The translations under genes and the position numbers were made by a program. A stretch of 64,000 bases of DNA from Pseudocercospora fijiensis CIRAD86 (lineage: Eukaryota > Ascomycota > Dothideomycetes > Mycosphaerellales > Mycosphaerellaceae), in the NCBI RefSeq assembly GCF_000340215.1, contig NW_006921543.1, forward strand, positions 496,001 to 560,000, given 5' to 3'. This document shows, one piece after another, positions 12,743 through 23,899 of the stretch. Below the pieces are notes generated by a model. That model did no database searches. It was not told the DNA's origin and saw only the letters and a list, made by a program, of their open reading frames with translations. Each line of letters opens with the position of its first letter. Positions within the stretch are counted from its first letter, which is position 1.

Positions 12743-15700
12743 CTCGGAGTCCTAAAACTTAATACTAGATACGACTACGAGTATTTCTTTATCGTAGATA
12801 TCGTAGTTAATCTCCGCTTTATTTAGTTTCTTCGAAAAGAAGCCTACCGGTCGATAGATCCCTACCTTTTCTTAGATAAGGGCGCCCCTAATCGCGAACC
12901 TGCTATAATCTATTTTAAGGAAAGTAGGAAGAGATAGGTCCTACTAGGTAAGTACCGGGGTATAGTAGAATTTGTTCTTTAGCGTCTCGAACGCTTTATC
13001 CTACTCTTCTCCCTAGAAGAACGGGGTTCCTTTACCGGTTAGCGCGGTTAATAATACAGAGATCTTAGAATAGTTTAGCACGAATATATAGTAATAGTTC
13101 GTAAATCCTAAAAAACGACGAACTTCCTTTTAGGTCTTAGGTACTACCTATTTCTATACGGCTTCTACTTTTTCGGGATCTACTAATACTCCTCCTCTAT
13201 CGGTATAGACGATAAATCCTAGGTACTTAATCTTTTTCTAGGCGAATTCGCTCTTTTTTATATTAAGGTAAAGGCCTCCGTTCTAAAGCTTCTTAAGAAC
13301 GGTCCTTATCTTACGGAAATAGTCTTCCCTCGTTCCGCTCGAGTAGATAACTACGTCGTCTATATAAGCTAACGCGAAATTGTCTAGATACTCCTATAGG
13401 AGAGTATTAATATACCGTTAAAACGTAGCCGGGGCTCCGGATAAACCGAACGGATATACTAGCTACTCGAACGAGCCTAGCCTAGTACGGAAGGCCGTTT
13501 TATACTCGTATCCTTTTGCTATTCTTATCTTATAAAAGGCCGAGACTACGTTAACCTTAGTTAACTATCGGGCTTCCGTTAGGTTCCTTACAGTATCCGG
13601 GATTAGTAGAAGGGGATATCTATCTTACTTCGTAAGAGCGTTAAGCGCCCTATAGTCGTAGTAGAACCGGAGTCTACTACTAGGTTTCTTAATAAATAAT
13701 ACGGGCGTCGCCGCTTCGGAGTTTATAGGTCTTATAAACCTCTTCTTTAAGAGTTTGTTAAGTAACTTCCGTAAGACTAAGAGCTCCTATTTCGATATAC
13801 TATAGAGCGGGCCCTAGAAGAGCTAGGGCTAGGATCTATCTAGGTTTTTATAGAGTTCTATCGTATAGTCGATACTAGGACAATAGGGCGCTAACTTATC
13901 GGCTTCCTTTTAATAAAATAGCGCAGCTATATCGCGAACCTCTAGAAGTAGTTTCTTCTTAAGCTCCTTAATCGTCGGGTATTTCTTTATCTTTAGGGCC
14001 TTTTTAATATCCTCGGCGATTATAGCGGTAAGTAGGCTTCTTATAGCGTCGATCGTAGCAATATTCCCGCTTATATCGAATTTACGGTAGTACCGCCTTT
14101 CTTTAACCTAATACCGAGCCCTCCTATAATAGTACTATCGCTTCTCGGGCGCGGTTCTAACCTTATTATATACCTTCTATAGGTTCCCTAGGATAAGAGG
14201 GAAAGCTAATCCCGGTACGACGTATATATATACTATTTATCGGAACCTGTTAATTTCTATCTAGAAGGCAACGACTCTAATAATTTTCGCGTCTTATATC
14301 GTAGACGACGCTCCTTTTACTTCTCGGGACTCTCGGCTAATATAGCTAAGCCCGAGGCCTTTAGCTAGGCCCGTATTAATTGTAGTATAGTACTAGTATC
14401 CTTCGTCGATAAGAGTAGAAGTTCCGACGTTATTTTCGAGGACTATATCGGTATATATAAGGTTCCCGTTTATATCCTTTTTAACTTCTTCCTATTTCTT
14501 TATCTATACTTTATCTACTCTCGACTCCTAACTATAAGCGAGAGTTACTCTTTTCCCGAGTCGGAACTACTTAAGTCCGACTAATCCTCCGCGTCTTCTA
14601 GAATAGGTTATATAGAGGTAACGCTAATCTTAGTAGGCTAAACCGGCGGTACGTATAGGTAGTCGCGAATATAGTACCCGCTCGCTCCGTAGCGGAAGTA
14701 GAGCCTTTTCTTCTTACGTTTCTCTCTCTTTATAGAGTCGATCTATTTAGCTCTAGGCTTCCCTACTATTCCTTATTAATCTCCGCGGTTCTTTCTACGA
14801 AAAGCATTCGTTTAAGTAGAGTTTATAACTACGTTTCTATCGGAGTCGACTTTCGAATTCGCTATAGGAGCCGTATAGAGTAGAATAACTACCGTAAGGC
14901 TCGCGGCCTCCTTCTTCCTTTCTTACTAGCGTTTCGTAGCCTATTTAAACTAGTCCGTCGTCTCGAGGTTCGTTATAATTCGCTCGACTTCCTCTATATA
15001 GAGGTAGTAATCCTTAATCTTTAGTATAGCGGCGGTATAGGTCTTAGCCGCGTTTAAGAAGGTATTTATTAAGTATCTAATTTTCGTATCGTCGGTCTAA
15101 TAGTCTCTACCTACGCTTAGTAGGAGGCCGTCGAATTCTAGCTAGTAGTTATACTAAGGTTGTCCCTAAGTATATCTTAGGGCTTAGAGTTGCTCTAGCG
15201 CCTTAGTAGCTTCGTTACTATCTACGAAGACGTCCTCGAGTTACTAGAAGAAAGCCTCGGGGTTCTTTCCTTTCGTAAGGCTTCCTCTTTCCTAGAAGTA
15301 GCGTATCCTAGCGCGTTCCTTCGCCGGTAGGATATCGTAAATAGTATCCTAGTAATAGTCTTCGGAGAGCTACGGTTTCAATCTAGAACGAACTCGGTAC
15401 GAACTTCTTAGTCGTAGTAAGTAGTTCTAGAACGTCTTAGCTTTTCCGTCCTACGATAGTAGCTTCTATTTACGTAACGCCGTTACGTTTTAGCTAGTAG
15501 CCGAAAGGGTTTCTAGGAGTCCTTTTAGGATCTCGTTCGTAGACTAGTCTCGTATCGCACTAGCTTTAGTAGACCCGGCCTAATAAGATACTTCCGCGTA
15601 TTAGAGCGTAGAGCGCGTAGCTTATAGCTAGGCTTCTATTATCTATTACCTAGTATAGAGACTCTCGAAGGCGCGATAAATCTTATCCCTAGTTATCTCT

Positions 15701-15973
15701 AGCGTAGTAGGGGTAGCATTCTCCTAGCTATCTTACTTAGGTTCCTAATAAACCTTAGCGTTTCCTATAATAAAGATCGAACCTAATATTACGGGTAAGT
15801 AACGCGTACGTAGATACTAGATATAAGACTTAATAGGTTCGATAAAGAGCTAAGTCTATCTACGTGAATCTGAATAGTTTTGTATAGTACGCTAAGCGCT
15901 AAGTAGTAGGTTAGAGTCGCGTAGGCCGAATGCCTAAGGCTAGCGCTTTCTACCTAGGGCGTAGCCCTTTATA

Positions 15974-18360
15974 CTACCTATCTAAGAACGAGTTTGTTAC
16001 GCTTAAGTCTATTATGCTAGCTTTGTTTAATTCTATAAGTAACGAGGCTCTAATACTAGTAGAGGCTACTAGTATAGTCTATCTAGCTTAGTAGGAAGAA
16101 CCTCTAGAAGAACCTACGTAGGGTATAGAATTAGCTAATAAGGCTATTAATCTATTACTAATCGAGGATAACCTTCTAGCTATTTAGCTTCCTTTAAGTA
16201 ATAAAGATAGCTTCTAATTAGCTAAAGAAGAACAGCTAGTATACGATCTATAGGCTAAGAAGGGCGAGCCTAGCTAGTTACCTAAATTCGAGCGACCTAA
16301 CTCTATTAGTAATCGTTCTATATATAAGATACGAAGTAATAAGAGCGCTTATAACCTATTACGTAGTTATCTAGTCGACTATAGCGTTAAGCGCTTAACT
16401 CGACAAATAATAGCTAATATATCGATAGCCTATATTAAGGGCTTTATACCCTCTAACTATATTGCTAAATAGGTAGCTAAAGAGAGTATTCTACTTCCGA
16501 AGAGCTATAAGGAGGCGACTTAGTCGCTATACTAGCTATAATAGAAGGAGGCCTATAAGCCTAAATATAAGTCCCTAATCGATAACTATATATAGATTTA
16601 TGTTTCTTAACTAGAAGTACCTAAAGATCGTAAGGTTATTCGTAGCTAATAGGTATTTACTACTAAGCGAGATACTAATAGTAAGGTAAGCGGCTATAAG
16701 CCGATTTAAGACTCGATAGGTCGTCTATAGCTTTATATAGGTTAAAGGACAGGATTATAATAAGACCTATACGGCTATTACTAAGCTATGTATACTACGA
16801 GCCCTATTTAGTCTAATTGCTTATTACGACCTATAGGCTAAGTAGTATAATATTCTAACCGCCTTCCTTAATTCGCTAATTAGTAATAAGTAGAAGATCT
16901 ACTTTAAACAACTATACGGCTTTAAGGGCCGCGGTAGTAGAAAGGGCATAGTTTGCCTATTACTAAAAGCACTATATAGTCTAAAGCAGTTACTAATGCT
17001 ATAGTATAAATAGTCTAAAGCAGTTACTAATGCTATAGTATAAATAGCCTTAGAAGTACTTAAAGAGCCTAGACTTTATACTAATAGTAGCTAACTTATA
17101 TGTGTTTAAACACGTCGTTAGTAGCTCTGTTATCGTTATCTACGTAGATAATATAATTATTATCGCCTATAGCCTATTAGTACTAGAAGCTATTACTTAG
17201 CTACTAAAGGAACGCTTTAGTATACGAGAACTAGGTAGCTTATACTACTATCTAGGTATACGGATTATCCGTAACCGTAACTAGCGCACTATATACGTTA
17301 ATAGTAACGTTGTTTAGAATGTCTGTTTAAATAGGTATAGCGAGAAGTCTGAAGTACGGTATATAGGGCCGTATAGCATATACTATACTATTAGCGCCTC
17401 GTTACGTTAAGATATCGATTTAACGCGCACGTAAGGGCTATATAGCTAGTACTACCTTTACGACTTAGTATTAAGAAGGTGTTAGTAAAGCACTATAGCT
17501 AGCGATAATTACTCGACCTAATACTTACTATACCGTAGGCCTATTATTATAATTGATTTCTAATCCGACTAAGGAATACTATACCGCGCTTCTTTAGCTT
17601 ATTAAGTACCTAGTTAGTACTCTTAGCCGTAGCTTGCGTTTCTAAGGAGGTATATAGAACGATAAGCTTAACTTTACTAGATACTATAACGCCTCGTAGG
17701 CTAATAATCTAGTTACTCGCTACTCTACTAGCGGCTTCTACTTTACTCTCGCTAGCGGACCTTTATTGTATAAATTAGGTCGCTAAATACTAGTTACTCT
17801 ATCTTTTATAGAGGCTAAGTATATTTAGTTAATAACTAGCGCTAAGAAAGCTATTACTCTAGCTCTATTATTAGAAGAGATTAGTTATAAGGGCACTATT
17901 AAGCCTATTACGCTATACGAAGATAATTAATTAGCTATCGCTATTACTTAATCGATAAGTATTAATAGCTATACTAAGTATATAGATACTAGAGTTTACT
18001 ATATCTATAAAAAGATTACTAATAGTACTATTATATTTACTTAGATTAGTATATACGATTAGATCGCTAATAGTTTTACTAAGCTACTAGATAAGCTTAG
18101 GTATAGTCGCTTTGTTTAATAGTAAAACGTAGTAGACTATAAGGCCGCTATTAAGAGCGCCGCTTAGCCTACTACTAAGTATTACTAAATAGATTAAAGA
18201 TATAGGTTATTATTAAGTTTAACTACTTATTTGCTTTATTTTAAATAACTAGAGAGTAGTCTAGTTACTTCTACTTACTTTGTTTAGATAATATAACTTA
18301 TATAAGAGTAGTCTAGTTCTAATGCCTTTTTATTTGCTTTATTTAGCTATATATACGCGA
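15974..18360 (+). mobile_element. 5'-truncated Ty1/Copia retrotransposon remnant, RIP-degraded
   Basis: Starts abruptly where Gypsy copy B ends. Plus-strand reading gives the Copia polymerase: a RT start resembling LPKSYKEA then DRKVIRS*WVFTTKRD (about 16,490-16,690), VCLLLKALYSLKQS (about 16,945-16,990), YVDNIIIIA catalytic motif (about 17,139-17,172), then RNase H with EAKYIQL, YEDN*LAIAIT (about 17,915-17,950) and TKYIDTRVYYIYKKI near the end. Gag, protease and most of integrase are missing. A 33-bp unit is duplicated in tandem at about 16,981-17,046 inside RT. Sequence after 18,190, with two copies of AGTAGTCTAGTT, may be LTR, but there is no partner copy to prove it. Intact genomic DNA starts at about 18,370. 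Confidence 0.85.
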
Positions 18361-18925
18361 TAAGGGGGTAACTTAATATATGTGTATAGTGTCTCTATCA
18401 CGTGCATGATGCCTAAGGCTGAAACTGCACACTTCATCTTTAGGCTTCCTATAGAATAGCCTTCTTCTGAATTCATCTCAGTTACAGCAAGTGGGGTTTT
18501 TCGACCCGGGATGCCAGCCACCAGCCACTCTCCACATCTTCCTTCTGAGCGTGATTCAACCTCTTTTCTCCAAGCACCTCACAACAATCATTGTCACTGA
18601 AGGAATACATGCTTCGAGTTATGATCTGAGCTTGTAGGCCGACGCTTGAAGCACACTTTTGCAGCAGTGTGAACGGTATGCAGAAGAACTCTTGTTTCGG
18701 CGCCCCATATCGTAGTCATCTGGATTACAACTCAAGAAGGCGTATCTATCTTGCGCTCAATTTTCAACCTGAGAGCTTGAATGACAAGACAACCGGCAGG
18801 CACAATGCCAGCATACCAGCATACCAGCACGCGCACCGCAGCCGCACTTTCACCCAACAGGAAACCTGGAATACATGAGCTGTTCAAGCTACGCGAAGAC
18901 ACGCCGAAATTGTGTCATCCGGCCA
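18361..18925. other. Gene-free stretch downstream of the carboxypeptidase
   Basis: Base use switches here from RIP-degraded to normal. It should contain the 3' UTR of the minus-strand carboxypeptidase gene. I see no convincing gene: the short open frames in it lack codon bias and known motifs. Confidence 0.6.
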
Positions 18926-20872
18926 TCAGGACACTCTGGGCTTCACAATCCTCTTCCTCTTCTTTGTCCTAGGCTTCGTACCATTGCACGCCAACACAGG
19001 CCCATCAATGCTAGGATCATTAGTAGCATTCGTCGGCACCACCTTAAATTGCACAGTAGCATTACCCTCCCGATATTCGCTCTTCGCCGTCCCAATACTC
19101 TTATACCCGCAACCCTTCTGCACCGGAATCTTCCCAGTGGCAATATCCAAACCATTGATCGCCCGCTCAAACAACTCCAGCGAAGCTAGAGGCTGATAGA
19201 ACGGAACCTCATGGCCAGAGTCATAGATCCTCCCATACGCAAAGTTCGCAGACTGCTTGACTTGACCATGGACAACCTTGTCAGAAGTGCTGATGTTGAC
19301 ATACCCTGCCTGATGGAACCCTGGTGCCTCGACATGCCGGGAAACGACTTCACCACCGCGCCAGTTACAAATATAATCCGCATCTCCTGCGTAGAGAACA
19401 ACATAAACACTTTGATCTACCAACTTCCTGACATCTTCGACGATGTTGAGCTCGCTCGCGTCATCTCCAACAGAATTGAAAGCATTTCCAACCGTATTGC
19501 TAGATTCCGAGAAATTCGTGTACGCGCCGATCGCTTTCTGGAGTTTTGGGGTGTTCAGGTAATCGACGTAGAATTCCGGTAGGAAAGAGTCGGGAATCAG
19601 TTTCCGAATATCATACCCGTCCCTGCCCAAGATCTCATCGTAGGGGGCCTCGGCCTCGCTGGTGCAGAATTGACTTGCGTCTCCACAGACAGCTTTATCG
19701 CCGCTCGTGTTGCATTTCACAACTTTATCGTGACAGTTTCCTGGACCCCATGCGGCATTGAGCCACTGGTCGCGGATACTCTGGGTGCCAACTGGAACAT
19801 CGTAGGTGTTATTGACGGTGAAGTTGTAGTAGGTCGGATATTGAATGCGAGCGTCAAACCAGCCATTCCCTATCAGGACTGTTTTTAAGTTGATATGCTT
19901 AGCGCCGGGTAATGTCTGCTTCTGAATCAAAGCGTTCTGAGATTCGATGTAGGCATTGAAGACTGGACCGTAATGACCACCGTAGCTTTCCGTAGCGAAG
20001 TTGAACTCGGTCTTCGAATACTGCGGAAAAGCTCCCATGAAGCCTTGGAGGGCTTTCCATAGACCTGGTGCAGCATTTTGCGTGGAGTTTGCCGTCCACG
20101 AGGGGTCGGGATACGAGTATGTGCCGCAGGTACCAGTTCTGGCAGCGTAATCTGGACACTCATTCTTTGGCAGTTGGATGATGTCTCCAGAGTCCGATTG
20201 GTAGCCAGAGATGGGTCGTGAGTACGAAAAGCCGACTTGGGCTGGCTGATCGATGAAGATCACGTTTGAAACATTGCTGAGGAATTTCAAGTCAGTCTCA
20301 TTGATGATCATTCGTCGGATCACTGGATCTCTCACTTCCAAGCATATGGGTTGTCGACGACTTCACCATCCTCATTGACACGACAAGGACCTTTCGCAAA
20401 TCAATATTTTGTCAAGCAGCCGAAGAATGCAAGCTTACCCAGTTCTTGGAATAGACCGATCATTGAGGAACTCCCAGGTCCACCTTGATTGACTGTTAGC
20501 AGGATCTCATAGCACTGCCACTGCTTCAAGCTGATACATTCCATTGATCCATACTGTAAGCTCAGCATCCTCTGGCTTCTTGTTGCGTGCTTCGAAGAAC
20601 CAGAAAAAGATGTGTTGGTCACTCGCTATGTCGACGTATCCGCTGTATGACTTGACGTTGGGATTGAGCTCGCATGTTCTGACAAGACTTAGCATCAACA
20701 AAGGGCGAATGATTGCTAGACTGATTCACCCTATTGGGACCTCTTTCCATCGGACGGGTAAGTTGAGATATCCTCTGCTAGTCTTTAAATCGGTAGGCGG
20801 CGAGATGAATTGTCCCTTTGCAGCACCCAAAAGAGTGTGAAGCAACACAATGGAACTTGGCAACGATCGCAT
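18926..20872 (-). CDS. Secreted serine carboxypeptidase (peptidase S10)
   Basis: Removes C-terminal residues from proteins outside the cell or in the vacuole. Five exons: 20,872-20,730, 20,678-20,542, 20,483-20,439, 20,390-20,336, 20,276-18,926, giving 576 aa in a continuous frame. The start at 20,872 gives a standard signal peptide ([20 protein letters not shown]); an in-frame ATG at 20,920 is possible but spoils it. Family marks: [11 protein letters not shown] oxyanion region, [12 protein letters not shown], nucleophile Ser in [10 protein letters not shown] (about residue 224), Asp in [11 protein letters not shown] (about 425), His in DSGHEVPFY (about 482), and many N-glycosylation sites. 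The C-terminus ends in a basic KKRKR run. Three introns are normal GT-AG, but the intron 20,484-20,541 starts GAATGT where GTATGT would be expected. The gene may be mis-spliced. Divergent from the esterase gene at 21,406. Confidence 0.9.
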
Positions 20873-21405
20873 GGCATATGGCTTGTGCTCCCAGCTTGAA
20901 GCCAAGATGAGACAGTTCATGGACAGAAAGGACTTGTACCTGACGTGGATTTACCTTGATATCTCTTGGCTTCTCTGGACCATGGTTCTACGACCTTGCG
21001 ATGTAACGTGACCTCGAGTGAGGCCTCTTCTCAAGACGTGATAGAACTAGAAACTAGTTCTAGTGCATCCCGAGCCCGCATCTGCCACCTTACCTGCAAA
21101 GTCTATTGACTCGCGGACAATATTGCTCGATGTGGCAGGTGGGCGGGTTCAGTATGCTTGCTAGTGCAGATGTAGCATCACACAACGTGTCTACTGAGCC
21201 AGATGTGGTGAAACGGACTACTGTATGGTCTGATAAAGAATGTTGCCATCCAAGACCGCCGTCGCCGCGCGTGGCCGTCGACTTCCCGACTGACGTCATC
21301 GCCGCATACTGTAGCTGCTGACTTCCCGCTCAGGCAGCTTCAACAAAGATCATGTCCATCAACCACCATCTCTTGGACCTGATATCATGTATATCCTAGC
21401 GCGAC
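20873..21405. other. Divergent intergenic region with both promoters
   Basis: 533 bp between the divergent carboxypeptidase and PAF-acetylhydrolase-like genes. Both 5' UTRs and promoters must lie here. I see no clear TATA box or other strong motif. Confidence 0.5.
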
Positions 21406-23166
21406 ATGCCACAGTCCACTCCCTATCATGACGATTTTGAGCTAGAGCCTTTCGACGATGACTTTGTTGACTTCCCTGACGATCCGGATGCACCCCTGCC
21501 CGAGCCGAGTGACAACCGTTCCAGCATAGATCACGGCACAGCATCACTATCCGCACAGCCAAGGTGGCTTCAGCGCGCCTCGCCCTGGACTAAATCGTGG
21601 CTGCGGAGAGCTAACCACACAATGGAGACCCTGAGACCCAGATGGCTTGTTCAAAATCAACAGTCCTGGACAAGAACATGGACGGAGAAAGCAATTGTTT
21701 CGATCCGACCCAGGCTTACCGTTGGCTATATACTCTGTTCCGCCATCGCCATCTACATTCTTTACTGCTACGTCGTATGGTCACCTCTCTTCGCCTCGAA
21801 GCTCCCAAAATACACGGGAACTTACGGCGTTGGGGCTATCGACGTTGAAGTTCCTGTTCAGGAGCCTCGCCAAGTCGTCGACGCAGTCTTCAAGAAAGAT
21901 AAAACTCCTGCTTTTCAACTGGATACTGTACTCTTTACGCTGTACTATCCTGTCGAAAAACGAGTCAAGAGTGCCAAGGCCAACCATAAGTGGTTCCCGA
22001 AGCCTCTTAGTCTCATTGCGGAAGGCTATGCCACCGCTGCCCATTTCAATAACTTCCTCTCGAGGCCACTGTTTACTGCTGTGCTTTGGTGCTTAGCAGG
22101 GTCGATCGACATTCCTGCCAAGGTTGATGTACCTTTAATGCGCTCAGGAGATGAAAAGGTAAAGCAGTATCCGCTTGTAGTGTTCTCTCATGGCGATGTC
22201 AGTTCTCGCACAGACTACACAGCATACTGCGGTGAGCTTGCAAGTCGTGGAGTCGTTGTTGCGGCCATAGAGCACAGAGATGGCAGTTGTCCAGGTTCCA
22301 TCGTGCATTTACCAGATGGCAAAAAGAGGAATGTCTTGCTGTTCGGCGCCGACAAATTGCAAGCCGAGACGCCAGATGCGGAGGTCTCGAATGATGACTG
22401 GAGGTTTAAGAAGCTTGCATTCCGAGACGCTGAGATCGAGGAAACAGTTTCGATCTTGCGAGGGCTGAATTCTGGAAAAGGCAGCGAGATCTTCAGCAAG
22501 AACTACAGGAAGGAGGGCAAGGATCTCCAGGCGTGGGCAGATCGTCTAGACCTATCCCAAGTCGCGATTGCAGGCCATTCTTTTGGGGCGACTGGGGCGC
22601 TCCAAGCACTAAAAAGTGCCAACAAGACGTCGTCTGCCAGATCGTGGAACAACCCAGCCATTGGAGGCATCATTTTGGACCCCGGAAAGGAGAGCGGCAA
22701 GCTCAATACCGACATAGATGTGCCTCTGCTTATTGTACATTCTGACTCCTGGTCCAAAGCCCATACCATCTTCTACGGAAGGCCACACTTCGACACTGTT
22801 AGGGACATTGCCATCGATATGCTGAACAGATGTGGCTCGACCTGGTTCATGACTAGCTTGAAGACGTCACATCCTTCTATTACGGATGCGCCATTAATTG
22901 AGCCTTTACTGCTGTCTTGGACGACCGGGGCAACGATCAATGTCAAAGAGGGCCTGCGGGAGTACGTGAGAGTGAGCATGGGGTTTCTCAAATACCTCAG
23001 AGATGGTAGTAGACAAGGTGTCCTCAATGTCGGTGTTACACACCAAGAGTACGGCAAAGATTCGAGGTCGGGTAAGCAAAAAGAGAAGATGGAGAAAGGC
23101 ATCACCAAGTATTGGCAAGTGCATGTTGCGCCGCCAGCGACCTTCTCGAAGGACAATGATGGATGA
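21406..23166 (+). CDS. Membrane-anchored PAF-acetylhydrolase-like esterase/lipase
   Basis: Intronless, 586 aa. Family: platelet-activating-factor acetylhydrolase (PAF-AH II type, alpha/beta hydrolase), which cleaves short or oxidised acyl chains from phospholipids. The acidic N-terminus is followed by a single membrane segment at about 107-127 (GYILCSAIAIYILYCYVVW), so the catalytic part is probably lumenal or extracellular. Features seen: YPLVVFSHG (about 255), the lipase box AGHSFGATGAL with nucleophile Ser392, IILDPG with Asp425, and SHPSITDAP with His489, a full triad in the family order. Length and layout match fungal homologues. A MULE transposon begins 55 bp after the stop codon, so the native terminator is probably lost or supplied by the transposon. 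Exact substrate cannot be told from sequence. Confidence 0.9.
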   Translation: MPQSTPYHDDFELEPFDDDFVDFPDDPDAPLPEPSDNRSSIDHGTASLSAQPRWLQRASPWTKSWLRRANHTMETLRPRWLVQNQQSWTRTWTEKAIVSIRPRLTVGYILCSAIAIYILYCYVVWSPLFASKLPKYTGTYGVGAIDVEVPVQEPRQVVDAVFKKDKTPAFQLDTVLFTLYYPVEKRVKSAKANHKWFPKPLSLIAEGYATAAHFNNFLSRPLFTAVLWCLAGSIDIPAKVDVPLMRSGDEKVKQYPLVVFSHGDVSSRTDYTAYCGELASRGVVVAAIEHRDGSCPGSIVHLPDGKKRNVLLFGADKLQAETPDAEVSNDDWRFKKLAFRDAEIEETVSILRGLNSGKGSEIFSKNYRKEGKDLQAWADRLDLSQVAIAGHSFGATGALQALKSANKTSSARSWNNPAIGGIILDPGKESGKLNTDIDVPLLIVHSDSWSKAHTIFYGRPHFDTVRDIAIDMLNRCGSTWFMTSLKTSHPSITDAPLIEPLLLSWTTGATINVKEGLREYVRVSMGFLKYLRDGSRQGVLNVGVTHQEYGKDSRSGKQKEKMEKGITKYWQVHVAPPATFSKDNDG

Positions 23167-23212
23167 TTTCTTAGCAAATTTCGCGCAGAGGAGAGGAAGA
23201 GGAAGCAGGACG

Positions 23213-23221
23213 CGTCGCGTC
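23213..23221. repeat. 9-bp target-site duplication, left, of the MULE
   Basis: CGTCGCGTC directly before the left TIR, repeated exactly at 26,614-26,622 directly after the right TIR. Nine bases is the classic Mutator-family target duplication. Confidence 0.95.
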
Positions 23222-23274
23222 CCTCGAGGCTAAACCGAGCCCCAGCTACCCGCCCGAGCCCCAGCATACCCCGA
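23222..23274. repeat. Left terminal inverted repeat of the MULE
   Basis: Matches the reverse complement of 26,561-26,613 except at C/T (and one G/A) differences that are all RIP-type changes in the right copy. Confidence 0.92.
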
Positions 23275-23899
23275 GATTACGAGATCGGCTGTTCTATACA
23301 TAATCGCGTGTAGAAGCGGATAATCGCGTCGCTGCAGGCCCCGCCAGCCGGGCAACCACTACAATACTACTGCTAGCAGCTATAAAGCCAAAGTTTGTTA
23401 GCAAATTAGTAGTATAGCAAAACTAAAGGTATTGTTAGTTATTAGCTATCTACTTAGGCCTAAGCGGATTGCGACCTACCGCCTTATAACTACGCGAGGC
23501 TATATATACTAGCTTATACTAGTCTCTTAGTTACTAACTAGCATACTGCTATTACTAACTAGTATACTACTATTGCTAACTAGTATACTACTATTACTAA
23601 GTAAACTAATAGTGCTATTGCTATAGCACCTAGTAATAAAGCGGCCTTCCTACTAGCTATATAAGCGACTACTAGTGCTATTACTAAGCAGCCTATCGTT
23701 ATTATTGCTTATATAATGCCGCCTACTAGCGGTTATAGTCTGCTTGCTATCTCGTACGTTATTCTTCTATCTATAATCGAGCGTTCTCGCGTACTCGGAG
23801 GTCTTTAATCTCTCGGCGGAGTAAATCTAGCTTAGAAGGAGGTTCTAGTACTATTAGAAGTAAAGACTCGACTCGTAGATTATAGCACTCGAAGCCGCT

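Larger units (their letters stand above)
5700..15973 (-). mobile_element. Chromodomain Ty3/Gypsy retrotransposon, copy B, RIP-degraded and split by a LINE
   Basis: Same element and orientation as copy A. Right to left: shared 5' terminus at 15,973, gag with zinc knuckle near 14,659-14,723, reverse transcriptase YIDD near 13,343-13,367, RNase H cut at 12,742/7,800 by the inserted LINE, then integrase, and at about 5890-6035 a chromodomain. The chromodomain reads VEEIL, then GREALVK, then a K/W-GYHKPTWEP-like stretch (several W and Q codons now TAG). It places the element with the chromoviruses, where this domain steers integration to heterochromatin. The left boundary is uncertain, because no copy of the presumed LTR from the right end is seen between 4681 and 5880. 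No intact frame remains. Confidence 0.88.

Noticed and set aside
18669..19196. Several plus-strand frames over the 3' end of the carboxypeptidase
   Set aside because: Antisense shadows of a well-supported gene, without codon bias.
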